The notes: generated by a model from the sequence alone, not told the origin. A stretch of 64,000 bases of DNA from Ctena decussata (GCA_963989385.1 OZ022503.1:53566858-53630857), one strand, 5' to 3'; shown: positions 27,499 through 38,714, counted from the first letter of the stretch. Made by a program: numbers and translations.

Positions 27499-27844
27499 TT
27501 GAAGTTGTTGGATAGTAGATGTTTGGATGGTTTCTGAACTTATCGAATCATTCCATTTCAATAGGACAGCCTATATATGAATCTTTTTGTCTGTTAAACT
27601 TTAACTTCTGACAACATAATTATTATTGACAGATACGAGAGCTTACTACAGCACATCTGACGCAGTAACATCATGTTTCCCCGAGAAAGAGAAAAAACTA
27701 GACTGGCAAAGGGTGTAACCAAGGATGTGACCACCACCTAGCCGAAGTGTGTCATTCTTTTCTGTGAACTGATGGAAAATATCATCTGTTTCACTTAGAC
27801 TTGGGTTAAGGATTTCAGCTGAACTTCCTAGTGTGGCATTTTAA

Positions 27845-27941
27845 CCCAGCGGGCACATGACGTCATACTGACGTCGATGCGGCGTCATTACATCGCATCG
27901 ACGTCTGTATGACGTCATTTCAACGTCATGTGCATTTTGGG
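27845..27941. repeat. Family A palindromic element
   Basis: CCCAGCGGGCACATGACGTC to AACGTCATGTGCATTTTGGG, with TGACGTCA at 27858-27865. About 350 bp downstream of profilin. Confidence 0.9.
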
Positions 27942-28074
27942 TTTCTTTTAACTACAATTAACTTTTCTCTCCACTCAATATATTCTGTTGAACACATTAG
28001 AAGCATCTCATTATACATGTTATAGTGACTGAGACGATTCTAATGAAATCAGATATCATGTTTGAAATTGACCA

Positions 28075-28260
28075 GTTATCAGATCTTGAGAGATTTTGGG
28101 GATATTTGAGAGAAATTTTCTTCGCAAAGAAAAAAACAACAACAATAATATATGCTGTGATCCCTCATTTGATCTATCTAGACTAAGAAGGGGTCACAAC
28201 ATGTTTGTGTAAAGAAAAAATAAGGAAAATCCCAAAATTATCTCTGTTATAGCCACTTAT
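28075..28260. repeat. Family C palindromic element, diverged
   Basis: TATGCTGTGATCCCTCATTT and AAGGGGTCACAACATGTTTG form the core. The loop region is rearranged (GATCTATCTAGACTAAG). Confidence 0.7.
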
Positions 28261-28374
28261 TTGGATCGTTGGAGGCATTTTTATGAGATCAGTAACATGT
28301 TATTATAATGGAGGCATTTTTTATGAGATCAGTAACATGTTCTTATAATGGAGAAATTGTTAAGACCTACAAAT

Positions 28375-28570
28375 CAAAGCTCAAGATAAAATGGGGATTG
28401 AGATTAAATTAAAAGATAATTGTTCTTATTTCTCAGCCAAAACATGTAGATCTAGTGATCCCTCATTAAAACCGTCTCACCGAGACGGTTCAAATGAGGG
28501 GTCGCAACATATGTTTATATTGAGAAATATGGAGAAGTATCCTTAAATCATCCCTGTTTGGAGTACTGAA
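28375..28570. repeat. Family C palindromic element
   Basis: GTGATCCCTCATTAAAACCG, TCTCACCGAGACGG, TTCAAATGAGGGGTCGCAAC. Just upstream, TTTTATGAGATCAGTAACATG occurs twice (28279 and 28320). Confidence 0.75.
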
Positions 28571-29300
28571 CAAATGGTTGCTGATCATTATCAGTCTGAC
28601 TCGTTTCAATCTCTATTCTAAAGTTCAGTGTGTAATTCGTTCTATAAATGGAATACTTGAAACAGGGAAATTATCGGAAAACAAGATGACTGTGCTCATA
28701 TACTGCGCGCCACTGCAACGTGTAACTATGTTTATCCAATAACTTTTGATATATATTTATATCTACTATTCGTGTACACTTACACTATGACAACTTCTGT
28801 CTTAGATGAACAAATCAGCATGCTGTTAAACCCTGATCAGCATGCACATTCTCACAGTCTGGCCAGGGTCTTTGGCTTCTCCCAATGTAGATTCCTCTGG
28901 ATCCAGGTATTATTGATCTGAACAGTGACACCACCGATTCATCTGCTTGGATATGCAGGCTGATCTGTATTATAAGATTCTGTAAGGCCCGTTTTCGCCA
29001 GAGTGGGCTCAATATAATTTATCTCTATTCCAAATGCAAATAATGCTTTTTTTAGGGGGCAATGTATGGAAAGCCATTATGGTTCAAACTTCAACTTGAA
29101 GTGAGGACTTCGTCATTTAATAATAAATTAAAATCAATTCTGAAAAGATTACTCGTCATGTTTTGTGAACCTCGGTATGTCTTAGTGCAGCCTTCTTTTA
29201 TTAGTAATTGGTAATAAGTTTTCTGAAGTCTAGAAATTATTATAGTAAATACAATAGGCAGGGCATAATTTCCTCTTATCTTACACGCTGGTTATAATAT
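28571..29300. other. Intergenic sequence, nothing recognised
   Basis: A short family H-like piece (CCCTGATCAGCATGC) is near 28829. No gene or array. Confidence 0.3.
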
Positions 29301-29302
29301 TA

Positions 29303-29365
29303 CAGTCTGTACTGGAGTCATTTGGTACGGGTGTCTGAAAACCTTCTGAAATGACTCCAGTACAG
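29303..29365. repeat. Fold-back with 18-bp perfect arms
   Basis: TCTGTACTGGAGTCATTT and AAATGACTCCAGTACAGA flank a 25-base loop. Confidence 0.85.
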
Positions 29366-29742
29366 ATGATAGTGAAACTTTCATCCTCCAGGGAAGCAAA
29401 TTGGAAGTCTCTTTTTGTAAAAGGGAGAAAACATGCAGGCATGCATATTTTAGTTTCTAAGAAACCCTACACAGAGCGTAAGGATCTGGGATTAATTGGT
29501 GATGATACTGAGATAATTGTATGATAAATTCTGAATGGTTAGATCTTTCGGAGGCCAGGCATACATCAAAAGATATAATAGTAATAAGGATATTATTTTT
29601 GGTCATGTCACATGTAGGGCCCAACTTGTAGACCCCTTCTCTGAGACCCTTTCCTAACAAATACAACACAGTCACAATGACCATACCGCCAACATACAAC
29701 TGATTTTGGTGGCATGACATGAAAGTAGACCTCAGGTCTCAG

Positions 29743-29850
29743 CCCAGCAGGTACATGACGTCGAGATGACGTCAATACGACGTCAAGCGTCGTACCGACA
29801 TCGCATCGACGTCAATACGACGTCATTTAAACGTCTTGTGCCCGCTTGGG
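29743..29850. repeat. Family A palindromic element
   Basis: CCCAGCAGGTACATGACGTC to AAACGTCTTGTGCCCGCTTGGG in pieces, with TGACGTCA at 29767-29774. Directly abuts a family C element. Confidence 0.88.
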
Positions 29851-29851
29851 G

Positions 29852-30040
29852 TGTTCCAGATAAGAAGGAGTAACACAGATTTTCCTTATTTGTTAACAAA
29901 AAAATATATATATTGACCCTTCATTAGAACCATCTCACCGAGATGGTTATAATGAGTGGTCACAACATATGTTTTCATCGAGAAATAAGAAAAACTATCT
30001 CTGTATTATCCATGCTACCCTTTCTTATCTGTAGCTCTGT
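29852..30040. repeat. Family C palindromic element
   Basis: GTTCCAGATAAGAAGGAG at the left, CCCTTTCTTATCTGTAGCTC at the right; core GACCCTTCATTAGAACCATC with its inverse around ACCGAGATGG. Confidence 0.82.
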
Positions 30041-30095
30041 TACATGCCTGTTTGTGTGAGCAGATTATCTGATTATCTATATAATACAGTGAAAA

Positions 30096-30490
30096 GTACT
30101 CAGCCAAAACATTTATAGTGACCCTTAGTAGAACTGTCTGACCAAGAGGTTCTAATCATTAATGCTGGTCAAAAGAGGATATATTTTTGTGGAGAAATGA
30201 GATAAATTACCTCAATAATTACCAGATCTGCTTACTCCAGCTCAGCTAGCAGAACAAGTAATGTAAAATGAAGAGCTTCAGACAGGTGGGGTTTGAGGAT
30301 AGTTCTAAGATAATTTTGTGTATTTCTCGGCAAAAACATAGGTTGTGACCTCTCATTAGAACTGTCAGAGTGTCTTGGTGACACTATTCTAGACTAATGA
30401 GACCAAGCAACGTATATTTGTTATAAAATATATGGAAAATTAGTAAATTACCATCAGGTTATTGCTGCAACCCCTTCTTACCAGTTGTTT
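30096..30490. repeat. Two decayed family C elements
   Basis: The first (30096-30245) keeps GTGACCCTTAGTAGAACTG and AATTACCAGATCTGCTTACT. The second (30290-30490) keeps AGGTTGTGACCTCTCATTAG and ACTAATGAGACCAAGC with an altered loop. Confidence 0.6.
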
Positions 30491-30804
30491 TGATTTGGGT
30501 CTGAACAGTTTGCTAATGAACAGCTGTAGGAAAATGGACTTGACCAAATACGGGGATAAGTCCAGTCAGTCATTGGAACTTCCACAAACATAAACTAAAG
30601 AGCTGACCTCAGAATTTGAGAAGTATTCTTGCCAAAGATTCGAAGTTTGAATAGTTTTCTGGGAGAATCATACAGAATTTTTGTACCCCAGCAACAAGAT
30701 ATCCTAATCTTTACAAAAAATAGCGCATCCATAAACCTTGGGCAAATCCTTTTTTGACTAGCATAATGACCTCCCAGTCGAATAAAATTGTGCATTTTTT
30801 AGGT

Positions 30805-31125
30805 GAAGAGAAACAGGTTGGTTGGTTGGTTGTTTTGGGTTTAACGGCCCTTTGAGACAATATTTCAGTCTATATCGGGCCGTCTCCCAAAGAGAGACGG
30901 AGAAAGAAGAAAAATGATAGACGAGAGAAAAAATGTCCAAACAACCCCCACCCGCACCTACTGCAAGCACAGTAGGCCCTTGCCCTACTATCTTCCAAAT
31001 CAGTAGGACGCCCCGGCACTGGAAGTTATACACAGCACCATCACACCACTCAACCACCCCGAAGAGAAACTGGTGCAGCATTGTTCACTCAAGGAAGGAA
31101 GTTAAGGCTCCCCTTCTCGGACAGG
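30805..31125 (-). repeat. SINE type S4
   Basis: The tail on this strand reads GGCCCGATATAGACTGAAAT, TCTCAAAGGGCCG and ends AACCAACCAACC. The body includes AGTAGGGCAAGGGCCTACTG and GGGGTTGTTTGGACATTTT. A plus-strand copy is at 57536-57770. Confidence 0.82.
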
Positions 31126-31246
31126 GCTGCTCTAAAAGGAAAGAATGCTTTTATTTTGATCTACTCCTGTTTCATGTGATAAAGGCAGTAAAGGACTGCC
31201 ACTTTTTCTGTACCTAGAACCCATTAATGCTTAGCTTCCTATAAAT

Positions 31247-31482
31247 GAGCCGTGACACGACAAAACCAACATTGTGGTTGTGCACTCAGCGCAGACTCAG
31301 ATCAGCCTGGGCATCCGCCCAGTCTGATCAGAGTCTTCGCTGTCCGCATTGAGGTAGCTGAGACCCTTGGCTACCCTTTGACCTCTTAACGAAGAGTCTG
31401 ATCAAATTGGGCAGATGCCCAGGCTGATCTGAGTCTGCTAAGGGTGCACAACCTTTCTGTTGGTTTTCTCGTGTCGCGGCTC
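31247..31482. repeat. Family D palindrome
   Basis: GAGCCGTGACACGACAAAAC to GGTTTTCTCGTGTCGCGGCTC in pieces, with TCCGCCCAGTCTGATCAGAG and its inverse inside. Confidence 0.92.
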
Positions 31483-31694
31483 AAATAGAACATAGACAAA
31501 CAGTGCAGACCTAGATCAAACTCAACTCAACATGCAGCGTTGGATCAGGGCTACACTATTTTCATAAGACAAATGGGTATTTCTCATTAATGTAAAAATG
31601 ATAAAAATAATCTAAACAAGGCACTCATATTGGAACCATTTAACCAGGAAATAAGAAGTTATCTTGGAAATATATACAAAAGCCCACCATATCT

Positions 31695-31935
31695 CAGAGC
31701 TCTAGATAAGAGGGGATATTGAGGATATTCAAAGATGTTTTTTTTTTCTCTCTCAACAAAAACATGTTGTGACCCCTCATTTGAACCATCTTGGCGAGAC
31801 GGTTCTATTGAGGGTCACAGCATATGTTTTCATGTGTGGACAAATAAGGGGTCACAACGTAAGTTTTTGTTGAGAAAAAAAGATTTTTTTTTTTTATTAT
31901 TATCGGCAATACCCCCTCTTATCTGGAGCACTGTG
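31695..31935. repeat. Family C palindromic element with extra arm
   Basis: ACATGTTGTGACCCCTCATT, GGCGAGACGGTTC, GAGGGTCACAGCATATG, followed by a second GGGGTCACAACGTAAG and CCCTCTTATCTGGAGCAC. Confidence 0.78.
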
Positions 31936-31945
31936 ACTTCTCTCC

Positions 31946-32016
31946 CTATAAAATGGACAAGTCCATTTGTCATTTAAGAGGCTCTTAAATGACAAATGGA
32001 CTTGCCCATTTTATAG
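31946..32016. repeat. 71-bp near-perfect palindrome
   Basis: CTATAAAATGGACAAGTCC through CATTTAAGAG, loop GCT, and back, with a single mismatch (ACAAG/CTTGC). Confidence 0.92.
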
Positions 32017-32328
32017 TTAGAGGTGTCTGTTTTAAGGAGGAATACCCATTTGTCTAATGAAAACGTGTAGACCATGATTAGACGTCTGATCTGGGTATGT
32101 AGTAATTGCCTATGGCCTTTTTATTGGACGCTGGGCAGCTAATGAACTTAATTACTGTGGCAGGTGTTTGTAATACCATCAGAAACTACTGTGGAAATAA
32201 TGTAGATCGTGAGCACACGGCTCCTACTGATCTATCTCTCGATACTTAGACGATCGTTTTCTGATCATTACCTCAGGTGTGGTGGGTGACTCCTTTTCCT
32301 CTACACCGTTTTCGTAGGCTACATAATT

Positions 32329-32564
32329 GAGCCGCGACACGAGAAAACCAACAATGTGGTTGTGCGCACAGCGCAGACTCAGACCAGCCTGGGTGTCCGC
32401 CCAGTCCGATCAGACTCTTCGCTTACGGCTTGAAGGGTAGCTAAGGGTCTAAGCTACCTCCATGCGGACAGCGAGGACTCTGATCAGACTGGGCGGATGC
32501 CCAGGCTGATCTGAGTCTGCGCTGGGCGCACAACCACATTGTTGGTTTTGTCGTGTCGCGGCTC
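32329..32564. repeat. Family D palindrome
   Basis: GAGCCGCGACACGAGAAAAC to GGTTTTGTCGTGTCGCGGCTC in pieces, full length (236 bp) and well conserved. Confidence 0.93.
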
Positions 32565-32719
32565 ATATGGTTTGATATGATGGTGAAACGACAGCAATTA
32601 CTGCTGCAATGTCGACCTATACTCGTCTGGAGACCGTGACCTTGTCTCATATTTTGACTTTTAGGCAAATAAAGTAAGCTTCTATTAACACGATCATTGC
32701 TGTGTAACATTCTTTAGGT

Positions 32720-32800
32720 TTAAGGATCGGCGATTGTCAAGTGGTTAACACACTAGGCTACGAACCCAGGGGTTTCAATTTTGGTCCCTAAGTCCTCCGG
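32720..32800 (+). repeat. tRNA-like SINE head (type unassigned)
   Basis: GGCGATTGTCAAGTGGTTAA resembles an A box, and GGGTTTCAATTTTGG a degenerate B box. No familiar body follows. Confidence 0.4.
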
Positions 32801-33039
32801 TCTGTGGCTGAAACTTTCAAGCGAGGCCCCCAAATCTGTTTGGCCTATGTATTGCTTAGACAATCCGAGTTCACTCTCTCACTCTTTAGCTTCCCAGTCC
32901 CCAAGGAAATCGAACGTCCTCCTTAGCGTACGGTATATACGTACAGTTGTCTGTGTCTTATTCCCTGTATGTTTGTGTAGTGTTTCCGGTCTTCTACGTC
33001 TTTGTTACCGTCTGGTGCGTGGTGTTGTCTTCTGATCGC

Positions 33040-33225
33040 TCCAGATAAAAAGGGGCTACAGGAATGATTTAGGGATAATAAATACATATGTTGTGACCCC
33101 TTATAAGAACCGTCTCATAGACGAGACGGTTCTAATAAGGGGTCACAGCATATTTTTTTCGTTCAGAAATATAAGAAAAAAAAATATCCCGGAAATGTCT
33201 CTCTTAGCCTTATCTGCAGCACTGA
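33040..33225. repeat. Family C palindromic element
   Basis: CTCCAGATAAAAAGGGGC left; ACATATGTTGTGACCCCTTA, TAAGAACCGTCTC / GAGACGGTTCTAATAAGG core; TTATCTGCAGCACTG right. Confidence 0.85.
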
Positions 33226-34179
33226 AGTGTACTGTCTCCTGCGACATGGATATTGTGCAATGCAAGCAGGATATAAACTCAGTTTAAACATATTTTATTG
33301 CTCAAATAGTAGCATTTGGGGTCGGGCTACAAGTTCTCACAACATTAGTTACGCAGGATATCTACTGTGCGCATTGGGCGGACACTCAGCGCCAGGTGTG
33401 TGCAACTACGGTAACGTACCGCTGAGCCACTTTGGGAACGTCGTTAGGGGAATTGAAACAGAACAGAGTATATGTGCGCATGCTCCTCCACATGCGCAAA
33501 ACCTGTCACAAAAGAAACAGTACACAGGAGGCAGCAGAAAGCAACTGTTTACAGTAAACTGTGGCTCTGTGCATGGTTGTCAGACACATGCTCTTATGCA
33601 TGCGGTTACGTTAGTCACTAGACAGGGTAAACTTATGTAGAACTTTGATCATGAGGATCGATTTTGCATTAAATATGTATGGCGAACAAATTCACTCACT
33701 GGTCTGAGTTTCATCTGTTTCTTTGCGTAAAATAGTGTGATGTCTGTCCAAGGTCACTGTACATCGTGGTGTTTTTCCATGATGTAAGCATTATACAGAC
33801 TGGGTTATCGTTAAACTCTTTTTGGTTAAGAGTAAATATTTTCTCAATATTTTTCCTTGTTAGCGCGAAGAGTCCTCCAGTCAGGCTGGCCACATGAGCA
33901 CGACTGATCAGGGTTTTCACTGAGAAGGGGTGTCTTCAGTAGTTTATGGACTGGCCTAAACTAAACGTTTTGTTTTAACATTCTATGTGAGACATAGCAT
34001 GGTTTGTCCGTCTGTACGGTGAGATAATTCACGAGGTTTAGCGAGTGGAATATTGACCGTAGAGGCGTCTAGCTCACTTATAGCAAGATACACCCAGTGT
34101 AAACCTTGCACGATATGATGGGGTACCTTATGTTAAAAGTTTGGGCATCTCGGGGGATCATGCAGTGTGTATTAAAATA
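33226..34179. other. Intergenic sequence, nothing recognised
   Basis: The plus frame at 33227-33640 is open for 137 codons but has no domain-like pattern. Confidence 0.3.
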
Positions 34180-34418
34180 GGCCGCGACACGACATAACCT
34201 TCAAAGTGGCATGTGCGCCCAGAAAAAAAAACTCAGATCAGCCTTGGAATCCGCCCTGGCTTATCAGAGTCTTTGCTATGCGCTTAAAGGGTAGCTAAGG
34301 GTCTGAGCTAGCTTCATACGGACAGCGAAGACTCTGATCAGACACGGTGGATGCTAAGGCTGACATGAGTCTTCGCTGGGCGCACATGTCACTTTGTTTG
34401 TTTGTTGTGTCGCGGCTC
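34180..34418. repeat. Family D palindrome
   Basis: GGCCGCGACACGACATAACC to TTGTTGTGTCGCGGCTC, with an A-run replacing part of the left arm (GCCCAGAAAAAAAAACTC). Confidence 0.9.
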
Positions 34419-34537
34419 ATTTATAAACCGACTGATCAATATTAGTCATGATACGACCAATACAAGTGCAATTTAAGGGGTGTTCATGCCTCATGTTTTT
34501 CTGCCAGTTTTATAGAGGGAAACAACTACTGACTCAG

Positions 34538-34742
34538 AGCCCTAGATAAGAGGGAGTATTTGGTGATAATTAGGGATATTTTTTGTTAATGCTGGATAAA
34601 AACATATGTTGTGACCCCTCATCTGAACCGTCTCGACGAGACGGTTCAGATGAGGGGTCACAACATATGGTTTCAATGAGATATAAAGAAAATTATCCCT
34701 CAAATATCATCAAATACCCTTCTTATCTAGAGCTCTGTGACT
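34538..34742. repeat. Family C element with perfect 33-bp inner arms
   Basis: 34603-34635 and 34637-34669 are exact reverse complements (CATATGTTGTGACCCCTCAT onward) around a single A. The outer arms AGCCCTAGATAAGAGGG and CCCTTCTTATCTAGAGCTC also pair. Confidence 0.95.
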
Positions 34743-34934
34743 TCTTGTTGACGGCCCTTGAGGTCGAAGCACTTCTGAAAGGAGAAAATTCTTTCCTTTA
34801 AGAGGTGATCTCGAGTTCACCACCCATGATTGATAATGAAGCAAAACTGAAAATGGCTGAATGTTCCCGTATACTTAAAAGTCTTTATGCGCTTTATATA
34901 AGTCTAACGATTTGGGAGGGTGAGGGGTGGGGAG

Positions 34935-35120
34935 CGGGTAGCTCAGTAAGTTAAACGCTGGTCTGCTGATCTGCGATCCTGGGCTCGAGACTGCTTGAGG
35001 TGGAAATCTTTCTTGCAGTAAACGGGGTTCCATTTCATTATCACCCTCCCATCGTCCTGATGTGACTGAAATACTGTCAAAAGGACTTAAAAATGCAACC
35101 ACCCGTCCATCTATCCGATG
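34935..35120 (+). repeat. SINE type S2
   Basis: GGGTAGCTCAGTAAGTTAAA A box, GGGCTCGAGACTG degenerate B box, then CATCGTCCTGATGTGACTGA and CTGTCAAAAGGACTTAAA tail. Confidence 0.8.
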
Positions 35121-35204
35121 ATCGGACTTACATTTAGGGTAGTCCCGTTTATGGAGGCGCATGATCGCGTGGAGTAAATAAAGGCGCTCGGCTGCTGTGC
35201 AGAG

Positions 35205-35430
35205 GCTCGCAGGTTCCATTTCCCCCTGGGCCGGTTTCTCTGTCAACTCAGCAGTAAATGGGTAACTCTTTCACATCAGAGCAAGGTAAAGGCTGCAAAC
35301 GGAGAGGGGTAGGTTCCGCCCATCATATGATGTGCCTAAGGCACGGTGGGCCCCTAACAGCCACTGCCTCTTCGGCCACTAGGCTATGGGAAAGCCCTAC
35401 CTTTCACCCTGCATGTATGGATGCATTTAA
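35205..35430 (+). repeat. SINE type S1
   Basis: Truncated head (CTCGCAGGTTCCATTTCC), GTCAACTCAGCAGTAAATGG, GTAAAGGCTGCAAACGG, ending GGGAAAGCCCTACCTTTCAC. Confidence 0.78.
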
Positions 35431-35647
35431 ACAGCAGGAAACAAAATTCTTGGCTAGACTCATAAAAATCATTTCGACTACTATCTCGATACTTTTGAAT
35501 CTTATCATGATTATAAGGAAAATATATAGGTATCTTGATACTTCCTTTTAGCATTTGTGACTTAAGTGATACATTTAGTCCCGTGAAAGGAAGTGATTAC
35601 ATTGAAAACTTAACACCCAAAGCGCCAAAACTCGGAAGGCTGAATTA

Positions 35648-35711
35648 GCAAACAGCGTAGATCCAGATGAGGCGGCTCATGAGCCGCCTCAACCGGATCT
35701 ACTCTGTTTGC
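35648..35711. repeat. Family H hairpin with perfect 22-bp core
   Basis: GCAAACAGCGTAGATCCAGA to GGATCTACTCTGTTTGC; 35669-35690 is a perfect palindrome (GAGGCGGCTCA/TGAGCCGCCTC). Confidence 0.9.
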
Positions 35712-35899
35712 TCTCTAGTCTTTGAATTCTAAAACATGAAACAGCTTGGGCGAACCGTGTTTTTTTTTACAATATGTCTTCGTTAATGGTATACGTGACC
35801 TGTATCACTTAAATGGCCACTTAAACTAAACCATACTGAGAGGCAAAAGAAAGTACAGTTTTTAATGACAGTATTTTCCTTTTTTCACTGCACTCTGAA

Positions 35900-36112
35900 A
35901 TCATGTAATAGAATGGATGGATGACTTGCGATTTTACGGCCTTTTTAATGGTATTTCAGTCATATCAGGACGATGGGTAGGTGATAATGAAAGGCTGTGT
36001 GCAATGGAACCCCGTTTACGATTTAAAAGATTGCCGCCTACAGCGAGGCTCGAGCCGGGGACAGCTAGACCAGCAGGCCAGCGCTTAATTTACTGAGCTA
36101 CCAGGGCGCCTC
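35900..36112 (-). repeat. SINE type S2
   Basis: On the minus strand: GGCGCCCTGGTAGCTCAGTA, B box GGCTCGAGCC, and tail GATATGACTGAAATACCATT. Confidence 0.82.
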
Positions 36113-36346
36113 CGAAATCATGTTGGATTTATTTTCACGCAAGATAATTATAACACAGGTAATGTGTACTGACATGCGACAACATACATGTCCATTTCAA
36201 CCTGCAATATACTGCACAATATTACCGCCATGTACCTATCATCATACCCATACCCAAACCCTTAACCTGTTGATAACCCTCACCAAAAATGATTTTTTAA
36301 GAATCTAGCTGCTACTTACACCCATATCCCCAAACAATAGCTAACC

Positions 36347-36436
36347 CATCTTCGCAAGCCAAGTCTACTAAGTCCACTTTGTTCCTTACCTACTTAAGGA
36401 ACAAAGTGGACTCAGTACCATTGGCTTGCGAAGATG
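36347..36436. repeat. Fold-back, ~42-bp arms
   Basis: CATCTTCGCAAGCCAAG, GTCCACTTTGTTCCTTA and inverse around CCTAC, with one short indel. Confidence 0.88.
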
Positions 36437-37224
36437 ATTCTAATATTTGAGTATCCTAACATTTGACCCAGTGTTTCAGCCAGTGAGGCCTCATCGACTG
36501 CTAGTCGGACTGCAAACCGTTGCAACCAAGATTAAAGGCCCCATTGCTCTATCAGCATATAAAACTTTTATCGTAAGGTATCACTGAAAGCTTCGTCACA
36601 GTAAATGACCGCGATTAGCCACCTTTAAAGCAATGAAACAACATTGAGTTTCACATAAAAAAGGTTCGAAAATTTATTTGGATCATTTTAGTTGCCAACT
36701 AAAATGACCTACTTTCGATTTCATAAACAATGAAAAATGGTAAAAATACTTTGTACAGCCGTGGAGTCCCATTCACTGTACCGCCTTTGTTCATATTGCA
36801 TCGCTGAACGGGGAACCAGAAAAAGAAATTGTATTTTGTCAGTCGATGTGTCGTCTTTCAAAAAAAAAAAAAACGTTCTGCATACTTTTTGCCAGGTATA
36901 TGGACCAATATAGGCATATCAGCCCATATTTTATCACCAAACGTGAAGGTTGAAGCGCTTTTTATAATGATTTGCGTTTAGCCGTCTTAACGACTTATAG
37001 GACTATGGAGACTTTAAACTGTCCCTGCACTACCAAAGCATACCGAAGGAAGATGCTGTGATGGATGCCGACCCACCTGAGTGAGACTAGCTTTCAAGTA
37101 GACCATTGGTGAATACCGATAAAGACCGCGATACTGATGACCACCGCAAGTCTAAGTTGCATCAAGACTGTGTTGAGGTAGCCAGCTCACCATTACAGCG
37201 TAAGCTATCATAATCGGATGTTGG
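36437..37224. other. Intergenic sequence, nothing recognised
   Basis: A TTTTAGTTGCCAACTAAAA palindrome near 36687-36705 and a poly-A run near 36860. Otherwise featureless. Confidence 0.35.
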
Positions 37225-37405
37225 GACATATTTTCGTTTCTCCTTCCGGCAGTTGTCAGTTACTGGCGAACGTATGTGCAAACGCTTAGGAGGCCCAGGT
37301 CTGCCCAGGAACAGCGTGGTTAGGGTAACTGACCGTACCGACATGACCATAGCTGTTTACCGTGGACGTAAAGCAACAAAACAACAACGGATATGGGGAC
37401 AAGCT
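37225..37405 (+). repeat. SINE type S3, head truncated
   Basis: CCTTCCGGCAGTTGTCAGTT, GGTTAGGGTAACTGACCGTA, GACATGACCATAGCTGTTTA, then CAACAAAACAACAACGG tail. Confidence 0.82.
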
Positions 37406-37731
37406 GCGAAAAGAGCTGAAACCAATACTCCACCCAGCTGCTGGACTACCTTCAAATGACACTTTGGATGGAAAGAAATACGCTGTTGGTGCATTTACGA
37501 TATGCTAAATGGTGACTAAGCTCTAAAGACACTAACCTTGTTTCTTTGACCTCGTAGATGACAAGATAGTTTATATTACAGACGTATATGTAATAATTAA
37601 AACAAAAACTATTTCATTCATCTCTAATTATAAAAAAAAAATAGATTTGTCGAACAATGACCTCTTTACTCTTTTACTGTCTTTAAAATAATTAACGAAT
37701 TTCAAAGACAATATTCTATTGGCATGTGTCG

Positions 37732-37822
37732 CAGCAGGCACACAATGTCTGAATCAACACTGAATCAACGTTGATTCAACGTCATAATGTTGAATTAACG
37801 TTGATTCAGTGTGTGCCCAGTG
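37732..37822. repeat. Family B palindromic element
   Basis: GCAGCAGGCACACAATG start; stem ATCAACGTTGATTCAACGTC / ATTAACGTTGATTC; ends GTGTGTGCCCAGTGG. Confidence 0.88.
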
Positions 37823-37824
37823 GA

Positions 37825-38400
37825 AAATGCGTTTATGAATCTCTGTGTCCCCAACCATATGTTTGCCTCTAAAGAAGGTTCATTCCATAATGTATAAGTC
37901 AGAAAGGGGTATAATACAACCCAGTATTAATAGAATTGGGTGAAAAGCTAAGGGCAGATCATATACACCCTGGTATGCCACAAAGTTCTTGGAAGTATTT
38001 AAAAAAATGCTAAAAAACGAATCAGTTCAGCCAAGCCTTGATCTGTAACTATGCCACGTATATAGATCCTTGGGTAAGCAGTTTTCCAGATATCTTTTTA
38101 ACGAGTTTGTTTCGAATTAAAATGCCTATGTCCGAAAAGGGGAAATAACTCAGCCATAAATTTAGGAAATCTGCTCAAAAGTTAATCAGTTCATCTAAAC
38201 CTAAGTCTGTAGCTGAATGCAAAAAAATATAAAGGTCCTAGCATAAGCAATTCTTCAGATATTTTGTTCGAAAATATTTTCCTACACAAAATGCCTATGT
38301 CCGAAAAAGGGGAATAACTCTTAGGAAAAATATAAAATAGATTCAAAACTTAATCAGGTCATCTACACCTTTGCCTGTATTCGTAACTATATGCAATATG
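37825..38400. repeat. Diverged copy of the 44.1-46.1 kb repeat
   Basis: CCCCAACCATATGTTTGCCT at the start, then two units with GTCCGAAAAGGGGAAATAAC (38130) and GTCCGAAAAAGGGGAATAAC (38298), and TTAATCAG(T/G)TCATCTA. Confidence 0.7.
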
Positions 38401-38714
38401 TAAAGATTATAGCTTCACTCACTTTATGCAACCCCCCCACCCACCCATTCGGACTTTGTACGTACGAGGTCCGAATCAGGGGGCATGAAGTGAGTGACGG
38501 GTTAATATAACCCAGCTCCTTGCCTGTAATATGGAGTTGTACTCCGCGTGACCTGGTGTAGGATACCGATCGGCGATACGACTGAAAGCAGCTATAGCAT
38601 AGGTTGTAGGTCGTTGACATTAGCAAGTTCTTTATACAACCCATTTTAATCTAATAATGCAGATTATGGCTATAAATGATTCTTTTTTCATGAAAGTACC
38701 CAGCTAGACAGCTA
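38401..38714. other. Short inverted segment, otherwise nothing
   Basis: CTTCACTCACTTTATGC and GGGCATGAAGTGAGTGACGG (38412-38499) form an imperfect fold-back around CCCCCCCACCC. Confidence 0.4.

Larger units (their letters stand above)
31551..32073. repeat. Nested inverted-repeat composite
   Basis: Outer arms: CACTATTTTCATAAGACAAA, TGGGTATTTCTC near 31552-31585, and AATACCCATTTGTC, TAATGAAAACGTGTAG near 32041-32070. Inside lie a family C element (31695-31935) and a 71-bp palindrome (31946-32016). Confidence 0.6.

Noticed and set aside
29293..29461. Exon-like minus-strand segment of ~56 codons with acceptor and GTAAGA donor
   Set aside because: It contains an 18-bp perfect inverted repeat (29303-29365) typical of a fold-back, and its end phase does not fit exon 22645.
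32279..32323. Minus-strand segment reading AYENGVEEKESPTTPE with a donor
   Set aside because: Only ~15 codons, the acceptor lies against a D element with no pyrimidine tract, and the phase is wrong for the next known exon.
33227..33640. 137-codon plus-strand ORF
   Set aside because: Begins inside the edge of a family C element and shows no motif, signal or splice context.
37523..37575. Minus-strand segment with donor AAG/GTTAGT and open frame
   Set aside because: There is no AG acceptor close upstream and the open stretch is only ~16 codons.
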